NCBI RefSeq assembly: GCF_000722635.1
Contig: NZ_JOKH01000009.1
Span: 1 to 64,000, forward strand
Source: Endozoicomonas numazuensis
GTDB taxonomy: Bacteria; Pseudomonadota; Gammaproteobacteria; Pseudomonadales; Endozoicomonadaceae
DNA: 64,000 bases
Direction of reading: 5' to 3'
This document shows, piece by piece, positions 17,982 to 27,154 of this stretch. Each line of letters starts with the position of its first letter. The stretch's first letter is position 1. Below the pieces are notes generated by a model. That model saw only the letters and a program-made list of their open reading frames with translations, did not search any database and was not told where the DNA came from. The position numbers and the translations under genes were made by a program.

Positions 17982-18297
17982 GGGGGGCACCATGCTGATG
18001 AACTCGGATGATTGAGCCGTCAACCATCAGGTACTCCATATCGCGATCCCTATTCAGTTCTTCAAAGACTCGATTCCATATACCTTTTGCACACCAGCGA
18101 CTAAATCGGTTGTACGTGTTATGCCAATCACCAAATTCTTCGGGTAAGTCTCTCCACGGAGCACCAGTGCGATCAATCCAGAGAACCGCTTCAATAAACA
18201 GCCTGTTTTTAGCTGTTGGTCCAGGGTCAGAAGCTTTACCTGGTAGCATGTCTTTGATCCGATCCCACTGTTCATCTTTGAGTACTGTGCGAGCCAT
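17932..18297 (-). CDS. IS5-family transposase orfA (N-terminal part)
   Basis: A 121-residue first frame of an IS427-type transposase. It has the DUF4096-like N-terminus VLKDEQWDRIKDMLPGK, then RLFIEAVLWIDRTGAPWRDLPEEFGDWHNTYNRF and the first catalytic aspartate in YLMVDGSIIRVHQHGA. Near its end the coding strand has six C followed by eight A (17974-17987), a typical slippery site for the programmed -1 frameshift that makes the full OrfAB transposase in this group. The fused product would still be broken by the second lesion in orfB. Confidence 0.85.
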   Translation of the reverse strand: MARTVLKDEQWDRIKDMLPGKASDPGPTAKNRLFIEAVLWIDRTGAPWRDLPEEFGDWHNTYNRFSRWCAKGIWNRVFEELNRDRDMEYLMVDGSIIRVHQHGAPQKKLKMLRPSENQEVV

Positions 18298-18396
18298 AAC
18301 AAACCAAAATAATACATTCTAGCTGAATATCAGCTGGCTTTTTGGTCAGTTTGATGACGAGCTGATAGGTCGTTCAGATGAGTACACCCCCCCTAG

Positions 18397-18696
18397 ATAA
18401 CTGGACCATTTTTCGGGGTGCCTGAGTCGAGCCAATGGTGTTTTGGAAAAAGAGTTCAAAGTTTTATGGCAATCCTTGCAACGAAAACGCTGGCGCTGGT
18501 TGCGAATACCCCACCGCTGTAGATCTTCAGAACCGCAGTGTGGGCATATTGGTGCCTTTATAAAGCCCTCTTCGATGGAGACAGCAATATCGGAAGGGGA
18601 ATGTCGATCCGATAGTGCATTAAGCAGAATATTTTTCTGTTGATTTGTCAGTAACGAAATTGCATTAAGAACTTCTTGAAACTGCTGAGACTGCAT
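18397..18696 (-). pseudogene. IS1595-family transposase, N-terminal zinc-ribbon part
   Basis: The first about 100 residues of the split transposase, with the characteristic zinc ribbon CPHCGSEDLQRWG ... RQRFRCKDCHKTLNSF and the following TPLARLRHPEKWSSYL. The open frame runs on into the nested IS5-family end (to 18346) with unrelated residues. The catalytic part is at 16838-17502. Confidence 0.85.
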
Positions 18697-18763
18697 AACC
18701 TAGCCTCCGGTTGAAGAACCTCGTGACAGTTTAGTCCTGTCAACCCTTTAGCGAAACATAGCC

Positions 18764-18772
18764 TTAGCCTCT
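18764..18772. repeat. Right target-site duplication of the IS1595-family element
   Basis: TTAGCCTCT, matching 16827-16835. Confidence 0.75.
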
Positions 18773-18874
18773 CGTCACACTATGCATGGCCAACACAAGT
18801 AAACATCTTTGTACAGCCAATCACCATAGCTCTCAGCAATTGCGCCTTGATCAAGGCGGTTCAACACAACACAT

Positions 18875-20101
18875 TCATCTGCGCTCACTTACCAATTCAT
18901 TCAACAAAGTGGCGAAACGAGCTCCGAGTGCATCAAAACCATGGTTCTTTTCAACGTAGTCTCGCCCAGCATGTCCCATAGCAGCACGCTGAATTGGAGT
19001 CATCTTTACAAGCGTAGTAATAGCCTCTGCCAATGCCTCAGGATTTTCAGGTGGAACCGTAATACCTGCTTTAGCTTCTTCTATAGGATTGTTTGACGAC
19101 TCACAGGAGAAAAGTATTGGTCGCCCGCCAGCAAGGTAATCGAAGAGTTTATTAGAGCTAATACCAAATTTAAAAACAGGAGAATCGATCAAATTGAATA
19201 CAAATGCATCAGCCTCTGCCGCCAGAAAAGGGATCTGCTGCTTCGGTACTGGTTCCTCGAACTCAACACTGTCCAAATTCAACTCTCGCGCCAGTTGAAT
19301 CAACTCGGCCTTAAGCGGCCCATCACCGATTACCCTAAGACGTACGTGCCGCATTCCCGGGCGTTTTTTTAACTCGGCCATCGCTTTTAGTACGTTATTG
19401 AGTCCGTTTGCCTGACCATGGGCACCGAAGTACATTAATGTGAAGGTATCTAATGTTGATGGCTGTGCGGGTTCAGGATAGCCATCAAGTTCGACGCCAT
19501 TAGGTATCCAGACAATTTTTTGCTCAGGAATGCCGAGCGGTACAATATATTTTGCTGCCTGTGGCAACAGCACCACAATGCTATCTGCATGCTGATACAG
19601 CCATTTTTCAATAGAGCGCAGTACACTGGTAATGATGCTTTCTTCACGAAGCCTACCGAGATCTACCAGTGTTTGTGGCCACAGATCACGAACCTCGAAC
19701 ACAAATGGTACGCGAAAACGCTTAGCCAAGATTAGCCCAGCGACAGCAGTGAACGGGTGAACACTGGATCCAACGACAACACTTGGCCTGTTAAGCTCTC
19801 GTGTGACCCCTGGAATCAGTACGCGGAGCGCATATGTCAACATATTTAACATTCGTCCCCCGCCATTACCTTTGTATTGAGGGGTTCGTACCCACATAAA
19901 TGGAATGCCCCCGAAATGATCAATACGTTTTCTTTCTCCAGCCGAAAGCCGCTGACGCCCTGTATTGAGTTCAACGCTTGCCGCTATCACCGACGCACAC
20001 CAACCATGTGATAAAAGATGTCTAGCAAGACTGTAATGGCGAGTTCCACCTGCTCCCCCTGGCTCCTGGGCATAATGATTCAGAATCCAGACGTTTTTCA
20101 C
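18875..20101 (-). CDS. Glycosyltransferase family 4, WbuB-like
   Basis: A 408-residue GT-B fold glycosyltransferase. The N-terminal part has the HYAQEPGGAGGTRHYSLARHL acceptor-side motif typical of WbuB-like enzymes, VVVGSSVHPFTAV and FEVRDLWPQTLVDLG. The C-terminal part has the nucleotide-sugar binding FGISSNKLFDYLAGGRPILF with the EX7E-like region. It should add one sugar to the lipid-linked repeat unit on the cytosolic face of the inner membrane; which sugar is unknown. Its ATG overlaps the end of the wbpI-like gene by 4 bp (ATGA), showing translational coupling. Members of this branch often add the second sugar after a PglC- or WecA-type initiator. Confidence 0.87.
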   Translation of the reverse strand: MKNVWILNHYAQEPGGAGGTRHYSLARHLLSHGWCASVIAASVELNTGRQRLSAGERKRIDHFGGIPFMWVRTPQYKGNGGGRMLNMLTYALRVLIPGVTRELNRPSVVVGSSVHPFTAVAGLILAKRFRVPFVFEVRDLWPQTLVDLGRLREESIITSVLRSIEKWLYQHADSIVVLLPQAAKYIVPLGIPEQKIVWIPNGVELDGYPEPAQPSTLDTFTLMYFGAHGQANGLNNVLKAMAELKKRPGMRHVRLRVIGDGPLKAELIQLARELNLDSVEFEEPVPKQQIPFLAAEADAFVFNLIDSPVFKFGISSNKLFDYLAGGRPILFSCESSNNPIEEAKAGITVPPENPEALAEAITTLVKMTPIQRAAMGHAGRDYVEKNHGFDALGARFATLLNELVSERR

Positions 20102-21177
20102 AATTCAAAGCTCTCGATCAAACTGTTTGCGATAATTGATGACGCATTACCAGAACCATATGGCTGTATATCATCCCCTTGACTGCCAAGAGCTGAAGTC
20201 ATCGCCTCTTTTACAGTCTCAGTGTTATTAATTGGAGGCACCAACCGATTCCATCCAGCATCAACTAACTCCGTCCATTCTGTTTCGTCACGCAGTGTTA
20301 CACATGGTACTCGGTGAAAGAAAGCCTCCTTCTGTACTCCGCCTGAATCCGTAGCAATTAGACTGGCGTTTTGTTCGAGCATGACCATGTCGAGGTAACC
20401 CACGGGGTCGATGAACTTCACATTGGGCGGGAAAGCTAATCCGAAGCTTGCCAGACGGGCACGCGTACGAGGATGCAACGGTAACACGATTGTGTGCCCA
20501 AAGGCAGCAAAACCCGAGAGAATGGAGCCTAATCGTTTAGGGTCATCGGTGTTCTCTGCACGATGAATAGTAGCCAAGGTATAGGCCTTAGGCTGCAAAT
20601 CGAGCCGTTTCAGAATCTCACTGCGACTCTCTGCACGCTGACGATAATACAGCGCAGCATCGTACATCACATCGCCTACACATTGCACTGTATTGCCTGC
20701 AATACCTTCAGATACAAGATGCTGGACAGCTGTCTGGGTGGGAGCAAATAACAGGGTAGCAGTATGATCAGTCAGTACTCGATTGATTTCTTCTGGCATA
20801 CTTCGGTTAAATGAGCGTAACCCAGCTTCGACATGCGCAACCGGAATATGCAGCTTCACTGCAGCCACTGCTCCGGCAAGGGTGGAGTCTGTATCACCAT
20901 ATACCACTACCCAGTCAGGCCTCTGCTTCAATAACACCTGTTCAATGGCTTCAATCATTCGACCGGTGTTCTGTCCATGACTGCCACCTCCAATTCCTAA
21001 ATGGTGGGCTGGCTTAGGAATGCCCAGTTCGTCAAAAAACACATCGGACATATTAGCATCGAAATGCTGGCCAGTGTGGAGTATGGTTTCTGTAACACCC
21101 TTTGCAACAAAGGCGTGTGAGACCACCGCTGCCTTGATAAATTGCGGGCGCGCACCGATAATGGTGGTAACTTTCAT
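20098..21177 (-). CDS. wbpI: WbpI/WecB-family UDP-sugar 2-epimerase
   Basis: A 359-residue non-hydrolysing 2-epimerase. It begins MKVTTIIGARPQFIKAAVVS and shows HTGQHFDANMSDVFF, HVEAGLRSFNRSMPEEINR and TDSGGVQKEAFFHRVPCVTLR. WecB (UDP-GlcNAc to UDP-ManNAc) and WbpI (UDP-GlcNAc3NAcA to UDP-ManNAc3NAcA) share these motifs. The full wbpA-B-D-E set and wbpG/hisH/hisF in the same locus favour WbpI, and the ARPQFIKA start fits my memory of that branch. I chose the ATG at 21177; the open frame starts eight codons earlier with a TTG lacking support. It is coupled to the next glycosyltransferase by a 4-bp overlap. Confidence 0.85.
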   Translation of the reverse strand: MKVTTIIGARPQFIKAAVVSHAFVAKGVTETILHTGQHFDANMSDVFFDELGIPKPAHHLGIGGGSHGQNTGRMIEAIEQVLLKQRPDWVVVYGDTDSTLAGAVAAVKLHIPVAHVEAGLRSFNRSMPEEINRVLTDHTATLLFAPTQTAVQHLVSEGIAGNTVQCVGDVMYDAALYYRQRAESRSEILKRLDLQPKAYTLATIHRAENTDDPKRLGSILSGFAAFGHTIVLPLHPRTRARLASFGLAFPPNVKFIDPVGYLDMVMLEQNASLIATDSGGVQKEAFFHRVPCVTLRDETEWTELVDAGWNRLVPPINNTETVKEAMTSALGSQGDDIQPYGSGNASSIIANSLIESFEL

Positions 21178-21316
21178 AACTGACTCTTCAAAATATTTCA
21201 AGTAACTTAAACAGTTTCACTCTTCTGCCTCTCAGTTAATACTTTCATACAGAACGTACTGATCTTCTTAGGCCATCTTACCAGATGTATTTTATATACA
21301 GGCAGAACTGTTTTCA

Positions 21317-23200
21317 TCATAACCCTTTGATATATTTACGATTCATTTGCAACCAAACCTCCATTGCTAAAGGGTTAAAAATTTCCTTGAACCATATTGT
21401 TTCACGCCCATGCGATTGAGAACAATACTCATTGTAGTGAGCCAACAGCTGCTCTCGATTTATGAGATCTAGCTTGAATATCAAGGCATCTCTATGAAAA
21501 TATTGATCAAGGACTGTCTTTTTGAGATCTTTTTTTAGCCATTCACCTTGGGGATTTACAAAACCTTGCTTATCCTTTCGCCAAGTAATCTCTGAAGGTA
21601 AGTAAGGCTCCACTGCTTTGCGCATAGCGTACTTTGTCCAACCCTTCTTAATTTTAAGCTCACTTGGTGCCGATAACAGTTGTTCCATGAGTCGATGATC
21701 AAGAAAAGGCAGACGAATTTCTCTCGACCAAGCCATTGACATTTTATCTTCAAAGTGATTTAGCGTTGGAACGGAGAATCGCTCAACATCCAGAATTTGT
21801 CTTGAGGAAAGAGACTCTCCTCTCTTCAACCCTAAATTGACCGGTAAGTATTCTTTAAGAGCTGGACCAAGAATATTTCTGCGACCCCGTTGGAATATTG
21901 AAGGAAGGTATCTTTTAGCCTCAGCCCAAGAGAACTGATTGAGTATTGCACCGTTACGCCAAAAATCCCACAAAACTTTACATGCTTTAAAATAGCGCTT
22001 ACTTCTCAATAAGTCTTGAACGTAAAAGCCAAGGAATTTACGATAACCGCATAGCAATTCATCAGCTCCCTGACCACTGAGAACAACCGTAAGACCTAGC
22101 TCTTTTGCTTTCTTCATTAATAAGTAATGAGCAATATTTGAAAAGCTGCCAATAGGACTATCCGAATGAAATGTTGCTTCTTCAAGTAAAGAAAACAAGG
22201 TATCCGAGCTTAATGGAAGTTCGACTTTTTCAACAGATCTGTTCAAATGAACAGCAACCTTATCAATAAAAGGCGACTCATCAAACCTTGGGTCATCACT
22301 AACTGCAGCTAGTAAACGGCAGTGACCATTCTTCCCATTAATCTTATCTACTGCTGCAGCTATTGCTGAAGAGTCAAGACCACCTGAAAGCAGCACTCCA
22401 ACAGGGACATCACTTCTCAAACGTTTTTCCACACTGTCCAGAAAAGTGCTTCTAATCTGATCAATAAACTCATCCTCACTAACCGGCACATCGGAGATAT
22501 TATGTATGTCCCAATATAGAGATACATCTTTCTTCAGTGCTTCTCCAGAGAGGTCAATTGAAACGATGGTAGCAGGCTGTACTTGCTCAATATCAGAAAA
22601 GAATGTGTGACATGTCGTATTCAGCAACGATTGTGAAAGATATTCGCCAACAGCCTGCATATTCAAACTGAAGTTTTTCCCTGTCATTAGTAACAGTGTT
22701 TTCAGCTCAGAAGAGAAATGCAACTCTTTATCTGAAAAGTAGAAGTACAGGGGCTTTTCACCGGTTCTGTCTCTGGATAGATAAACACAATCATCAGTCG
22801 GAGAGTAATATGCAAATGCCCACATACCATTGAATCGGCGAGTGGCCTCTTCAACGCCCCAATGAACTAATGCAGCTAACACTACCTCCGTATCAGAACC
22901 ACCAGAAAATGATACGCCTTCAATTTTTTCTAATTCAGCTTTAAGTTCAAGATAATTATAAATTTCACCATTATATATAAGTAGTGCCCCCGTATCAGCA
23001 TGGTGCATTGGCTGACTACCCGCACCAGAAAGATCAAGAATTGACAGCCTCTGATGCCCAAGACCATAGCACCATAAACCCCTACTCGATTTAGCTTCTC
23101 CCTGTGCATCTGGACCACGATGTTTCTGCAGTGCACACGCCTGTTTCCATTGAGAATCAGACAAGTGCTCAGAGGAAAAATACCCAACAATACCACACAT
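21317..23200 (-). CDS. asnB: Asparagine synthetase-type amidotransferase of the polysaccharide locus
   Basis: A 627-residue class II glutamine amidotransferase. The N-terminal glutaminase domain begins MCGIVGYFSS with Cys2 as nucleophile and HRGPDAQGE. The C-terminal ATP-pyrophosphatase domain has VLLSGGLDSSAIAAAV and VVLSGQGADELLCGYRKF. In O-antigen loci such AsnB-like enzymes (WbpS, WbtH) turn a uronic acid carboxylate into a uronamide using glutamine and ATP. That fits the uronate sugars predicted here. It starts 2 bp before the stop of the upstream glycosyltransferase, so the genes are co-transcribed. A housekeeping asparagine synthetase role is less likely given the location. Confidence 0.9.
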   Translation of the reverse strand: MCGIVGYFSSEHLSDSQWKQACALQKHRGPDAQGEAKSSRGLWCYGLGHQRLSILDLSGAGSQPMHHADTGALLIYNGEIYNYLELKAELEKIEGVSFSGGSDTEVVLAALVHWGVEEATRRFNGMWAFAYYSPTDDCVYLSRDRTGEKPLYFYFSDKELHFSSELKTLLLMTGKNFSLNMQAVGEYLSQSLLNTTCHTFFSDIEQVQPATIVSIDLSGEALKKDVSLYWDIHNISDVPVSEDEFIDQIRSTFLDSVEKRLRSDVPVGVLLSGGLDSSAIAAAVDKINGKNGHCRLLAAVSDDPRFDESPFIDKVAVHLNRSVEKVELPLSSDTLFSLLEEATFHSDSPIGSFSNIAHYLLMKKAKELGLTVVLSGQGADELLCGYRKFLGFYVQDLLRSKRYFKACKVLWDFWRNGAILNQFSWAEAKRYLPSIFQRGRRNILGPALKEYLPVNLGLKRGESLSSRQILDVERFSVPTLNHFEDKMSMAWSREIRLPFLDHRLMEQLLSAPSELKIKKGWTKYAMRKAVEPYLPSEITWRKDKQGFVNPQGEWLKKDLKKTVLDQYFHRDALIFKLDLINREQLLAHYNEYCSQSHGRETIWFKEIFNPLAMEVWLQMNRKYIKGL

Positions 23201-23201
23201 T

Positions 23202-24341
23202 TTATTTACTTATTCCAGGCAAAAAATCTGAATAAAAGTCAATTAGCACAGTTGCCTCTGATGACCAACAATACCGTTCTCGTGCTGACTCTTGGCCACA
23301 CGCGACCATGGAGTCATACTCATACTCACTCATATCAATCACGTCACAAATTCGCTTCGATAGCGTGGCCACATCGCCGGGCTCAATACAAAAACCACAA
23401 CCCGACTCTTTGACAACTTGCTCATACAGTGGAAAATTCGACACAATCACCGGGACACCAAGTGACATATACTCGAACAGTTTCGTTGGGTATGACCGTA
23501 TATAGTTCGGCTCATTCTGAAGAACAGCAACACCAACCTTGCACTTGGCTACCTGGCACCAAGCATCCTCCCCCATCAACCGACCCGTAGCCACTATCCA
23601 GCCTTCTGTACATCCTTTAACAAAGAGCTCGTCCTTTTTAACTTTCTCTTGTACAGGACCAATGCACAGAAAGTTGACATCTCTCCCCTTCTCACGCAAA
23701 TCAGAAATCGCCTGAGCAACCACAAGTATTCCACGACAAATAGTAACGCCCCCCACATATCCAACCGTATATTCCTTATGCGCGATTGAAGAGAAGCGTT
23801 CAATTCGGTCATAATCAGGATAGTTTCTGACAATCGTAGTCTTCTTCAACCAAGGGTAAAACTCACCGTACGAATCTTCGGCAATCACGACCCTGAACCA
23901 AGGTAAAGCGATACGCTCAATAGTCTTGATCAGGAAAGCAACCGGCCACCTCAACCAGCTTGGAATCCAGGTTTTGGACTTGACATCTTCGGGAACATTC
24001 TCATGCATGTCGTAAACTACTGGAATACCGACGATCCTCAGAAATAAACCGACAATTATTAGCTCTGAGTCATGAAAATGCACTACATCTGGCCGAAACT
24101 TTAAACATCTGAAAGCAACCTTAATACTTCCGAACAAAAGGCGCCCTAAGCGCCCCATAGGACTTACACCGAGATCAAAAATCTCTACTCCCTGCACCTT
24201 ATCATTACCCAGACCATCTGCGACCATAAGCTTCACACTTCCAGGATAACGCTTTGCAAGGCTTACACACTCTTTGTGGAATATCCGCGTGTCTTGTCGG
24301 TTATGAACCGTGGTAATATGGTAAATCCTAGTGAAAGCCAC
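23202..24341 (-). CDS. Glycosyltransferase (GT4-like)
   Basis: About 379 residues with two Rossmann-like halves: N-terminal YHITTVHNRQDTRIFHKECVSLAKR, VVHFHDSELIIVGLFLRIVG and VVYDMHENVPED, and C-terminal YVGGVTICRGILVVAQAISDL and SYPTKLFEYMSLGVPVIVSNFP, the family 4 donor-binding motif. I chose the GTG at 24341 (GGGAGAG just upstream); the frame opens seven codons earlier with a TTG that overlaps the wzy stop. It should add a sugar to the repeat unit; donor and linkage are unknown. Confidence 0.83.
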   Translation of the reverse strand: MAFTRIYHITTVHNRQDTRIFHKECVSLAKRYPGSVKLMVADGLGNDKVQGVEIFDLGVSPMGRLGRLLFGSIKVAFRCLKFRPDVVHFHDSELIIVGLFLRIVGIPVVYDMHENVPEDVKSKTWIPSWLRWPVAFLIKTIERIALPWFRVVIAEDSYGEFYPWLKKTTIVRNYPDYDRIERFSSIAHKEYTVGYVGGVTICRGILVVAQAISDLREKGRDVNFLCIGPVQEKVKKDELFVKGCTEGWIVATGRLMGEDAWCQVAKCKVGVAVLQNEPNYIRSYPTKLFEYMSLGVPVIVSNFPLYEQVVKESGCGFCIEPGDVATLSKRICDVIDMSEYEYDSMVACGQESARERYCWSSEATVLIDFYSDFLPGISK

Positions 24342-24358
24342 AATCTCTCCCTTACAAA

Positions 24359-25597
24359 TCAATTACTTATGCGTATTTTCTTATGAATCATATAAACTAC
24401 AAAACATAATGACATAGGCATAAACAGCATTCTGTTATCATTGAAATCACCACTAAACATGGAATTAAATATTCCCTGCACCAGAATCATCAGCACCGCC
24501 CACACATACCAGTCCGCACGAAGCACTGCCTCAATCAGAATACAGCGAAGAGCTACCGCTAAAACCACTAAAAACAATACGCAACCCAGCAGGCCTGTTT
24601 CCACAAGCAACTCGAGAATAATATTGTGAGGGTATGCCCTACCTTCATTTGCAGCAGCATACCCCCCGATACCTTTACCCCATATCGGGCTTTCGCTAAA
24701 TCGCACAAGAGCCTGACCAAAATGTTCAACACGAGCCGCTACAGATGACCCCATATCGTCTTGAGTGAAGATCACACCAATCCTGAATACTGTTTGAAAC
24801 ATTTCTTCACTAAAAACAACCAGAATTCCTATGAGCCCTACAACAAACAGGACAGAAAAAGCCATATAAAATGACTTCCAGCGATTACGTACCAGAAAGC
24901 CTCGCTTTGAAAAGAGTATAATGGCAAAAAATACAACCAAAGATATTAGAGCGGATAATGTGGGACCCCTTCCACCCGACAACAACATTAATAAGACAAA
25001 AACTCCAGCCACACCCATCCACAAGGAGAAACTGTTAAAATCTTTCCTGCAAAAATAGCGATACCCAAGAGCAATCGCGATTGCCATTCCAACTCCCAGC
25101 GTCCTGCCAAGTGCTAGATAATTAGAGCCAAAGATTGTCAAGAACCCTACCACCCCTTTCAGATAGACAATAACGGCCTCAATAGAACTAACAATTGAAA
25201 ATAGAAGTAAGTATGCCAATAATCTCTTGAGACGATGCATATCCGATGACACCACAATCAATGGTGCCAATACGCACCACGCAGTGAGTGTCAGCAGATA
25301 CGAAGTCTTAGAGACCGAATAACTGTGACCTGGCGACCATCCTATACTCACACCAACATACACAAAGAAAAGTAACACTAAAGCCAAAGGCAGAAGTATA
25401 TCCTTGGATAAAGGTCGACTCTTTAATAGCACCCAGCATGCAGCTAGTATGCTCAGCAGGAAGAAAGCAGCAGTCAGATCTACCGGCAACCAAGAAAGGC
25501 GTTCATCACCTTTGAACCTTCCTGCATATAAGTAGGCAACAAAGTAACACTCAAAGCTGAAAACTGAGGCCATAAGCCACGAAAATCGGTTCAACAT
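24359..25597 (-). CDS. wzy: O-antigen polymerase/ligase family membrane protein (Wzy)
   Basis: A 412-residue integral membrane protein with about ten to twelve hydrophobic segments and a large periplasmic loop carrying the Wzy_C motifs GGRGPTLSAL and PIWGKGIGGYAAANEGRAYPHNIILELLVETGLLG. It is the only polymerase candidate in the locus, so it probably joins repeat units on the periplasmic side (Wzy). WaaL ligases have the same domain, and the two cannot be separated by motif alone. The N-terminus MLNRFSWLMASVF has an AGG 8 nt upstream. Confidence 0.82.
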   Translation of the reverse strand: MLNRFSWLMASVFSFECYFVAYLYAGRFKGDERLSWLPVDLTAAFFLLSILAACWVLLKSRPLSKDILLPLALVLLFFVYVGVSIGWSPGHSYSVSKTSYLLTLTAWCVLAPLIVVSSDMHRLKRLLAYLLLFSIVSSIEAVIVYLKGVVGFLTIFGSNYLALGRTLGVGMAIAIALGYRYFCRKDFNSFSLWMGVAGVFVLLMLLSGGRGPTLSALISLVVFFAIILFSKRGFLVRNRWKSFYMAFSVLFVVGLIGILVVFSEEMFQTVFRIGVIFTQDDMGSSVAARVEHFGQALVRFSESPIWGKGIGGYAAANEGRAYPHNIILELLVETGLLGCVLFLVVLAVALRCILIEAVLRADWYVWAVLMILVQGIFNSMFSGDFNDNRMLFMPMSLCFVVYMIHKKIRISN

Positions 25598-25605
25598 CTA
25601 TTAAC

Positions 25606-27154
25606 CTACGGAAACACCTCATTACCCGACCCCATCGTACGATGAAACCTTAAAACTACACTTTCCATGCTTTCACCCGAACTTAGCCATTTTTTAGAGA
25701 ACCCATCAATCAGCTGCCTATTAATTGAAGAGAAGTCAGAATCGTCGTCCTCAAAATCAATCCCGGAATATTTAACGACTGATAGCTGAGATCGAGCCTT
25801 CCAGAACTGCACATCGCGTTCATTACCACTGCGCTCGACAATAGAGAAATAATCCAATATCAGCTTCTTTTGCCCACTCCAGTCACTTGCAGTAAATCTT
25901 ATCTTTGAAACATCAGAAATAGAGAAAGAAGCTTCATAGTCTGGAGAAGCATTACTTGGTGCCCAACCATCTTCATTAACAAGTGGCTGCCAAATTCCAT
26001 TCACAAGAGCATCCAACTTAAAGCTTCTGGGGTATTGGTCCCAATGAAATCTCAACTTCATCCCTTCTATATCTCGCTCCCCGTCGAACACAACAGAGAA
26101 CTCACAAGAACTTCGACTATTAAAAACGGCATAGACCTTAGGATTATACCCATGATTCTCGATTGCCTTCTCTAAGCTATAGTTCGAATCGTAGCCTGTA
26201 GTTTCAACGATTTTACTTCCGGAAGACTCGGAAGCTAAATTGCTCTCACCCTTGTAAAGGGCACGATAGGCAAGAACGGAATAGTACCTCGCAAAGATTT
26301 TTTTAAAAAACGAATCATCTGTAATTTGATACATTCTTTGTAAATATTTCAAATGAATAAAATCATAACTTTCATGAACATTTTCAACCAGTACAGGGTT
26401 TGAAAACACCGACCCAGGCTCCATTCTAAGTGCAAAGTTCATTTTCTCGGGAATTTCATAGAGAGGAAGAATTTTTTTTGTTGAGAATATTGCGCGCTCA
26501 ATTAAAGCAGAAAGCCTTTCATCCTTAAGATCCTTATTAACTTCTATCAGATTTAAAACAACCGAAATATGTGCATTTAGAACATGATCATTTGTTTTAT
26601 ATTCCTCAAAGAAAATCACATCATTTTCTTCGTATAAAAAGCCTCCATATTTAATACCAACATACAAAGGCTTAACCAACCTTCTTGCAATATCCAAATA
26701 TTTTGAGTCAAGAGTCCATCGATAAGCAAAGACAAAAATCTCAGCAATTCGAGCCTGCGTAATAGCAGAATACCACGGAGCTGTAACTCCTCGATTATTA
26801 AATTTATAAGGTATTAAAAGACCTAATTGGCTATCAACCATTTCACGAAGATACCAATCGATGATTGTAAAAAAATATCCTTTATAGTCTTCTAGAGGCC
26901 TATAACCCTCCGGAACATTATGGAAACTTGAATAGTAGTTTTTTGCATCATCCGCTATAAAAAGTGGGTTATATTGCCTTCCAACTTCCCCCCCCGTAAT
27001 GATGTAGCCTAATACCTTTCTCATCAAACTCGTCACTTCCTGGAACAGGAGGATCTGCTTTTATCCATATAAGACTAGTACTAACATCACTTGAATATAA
27101 AATAGGTGAAAAAAATAAACAAATAGCCACCATAATCCTAAAATAAACGAGCAT
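25606..27154 (-). pseudogene. Secreted D-glucuronyl C5-epimerase-like protein, frameshifted in a G8 run
   Basis: The full gene should start at the ATG at 27154, which shares one base with the stop of the paralogous gene upstream, and read a signal peptide (VYFRIMVAICLFFSPILYSS) followed by GSDEFDEKGIRLHHYGG. At 26988-26995 the coding strand has eight G; seven would restore HHYGGEVGRQYNPLF, which aligns with HNYGGSRGYQYNPLY of the paralogue. The span of 1549 nt is 3n+1. The rest (from about 26990) is intact: PWYSAITQARIAEIFVFAYR, GGFLYEENDVIFFEEYKTND and VLNAHISVVLNLIE, similar to the C-terminal catalytic region of glucuronyl C5-epimerases, then a discoidin-like beta domain (LRFHWDQYPRSFKLDALVNG, ILDYFSIVE). 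It may be a real mutation, phase variation or a sequencing error. Confidence 0.75.
26988..26995 (-). repeat. Homopolymer of eight G (coding strand) causing the frameshift
   Basis: A run of eight C on the plus strand. Seven bases would join the signal-peptide frame to the main frame of the epimerase-like gene. Runs of this length are known slippage sites in phase-variable surface-polysaccharide genes, but variation at this site is not shown here. Confidence 0.85.

Larger units (their letters stand above)
17507..18392 (-). mobile_element. IS5-family (IS427-like) element nested in the IS1595-type element
   Basis: The element is 886 bp, normal for the IS427 group, and is flanked by CTAG at 17503-17506 and 18393-18396. 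The ends show imperfect inverted repeats: GGGG, CTCATC, CGACC and ATCAG blocks occur in the same order from both ends. It carries the usual two overlapping transposase frames. It split the host transposase gene. Confidence 0.82.
16836..18763 (-). mobile_element. IS1595-family element carrying a nested IS5-family element
   Basis: Terminal inverted repeats GGCTATG... are seen at 16836-16862 and, inverted, at 18737-18763, and a 9-bp duplication flanks the whole. The transposase gene is split: an N-terminal zinc-ribbon part on the right (18397-18696) and the catalytic part on the left (16838-17502), separated by an IS5-family insertion. The element lies between the initiating transferase gene and a glycosyltransferase gene of the polysaccharide locus. 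It is not expected to transpose on its own. Confidence 0.85.

Noticed and set aside
26969-27154. Separate 61-residue secreted peptide gene
   Set aside because: Its sequence is the N-terminus of the epimerase-like gene, joined by correcting the G8 run; the paralogue has the same layout in one frame.
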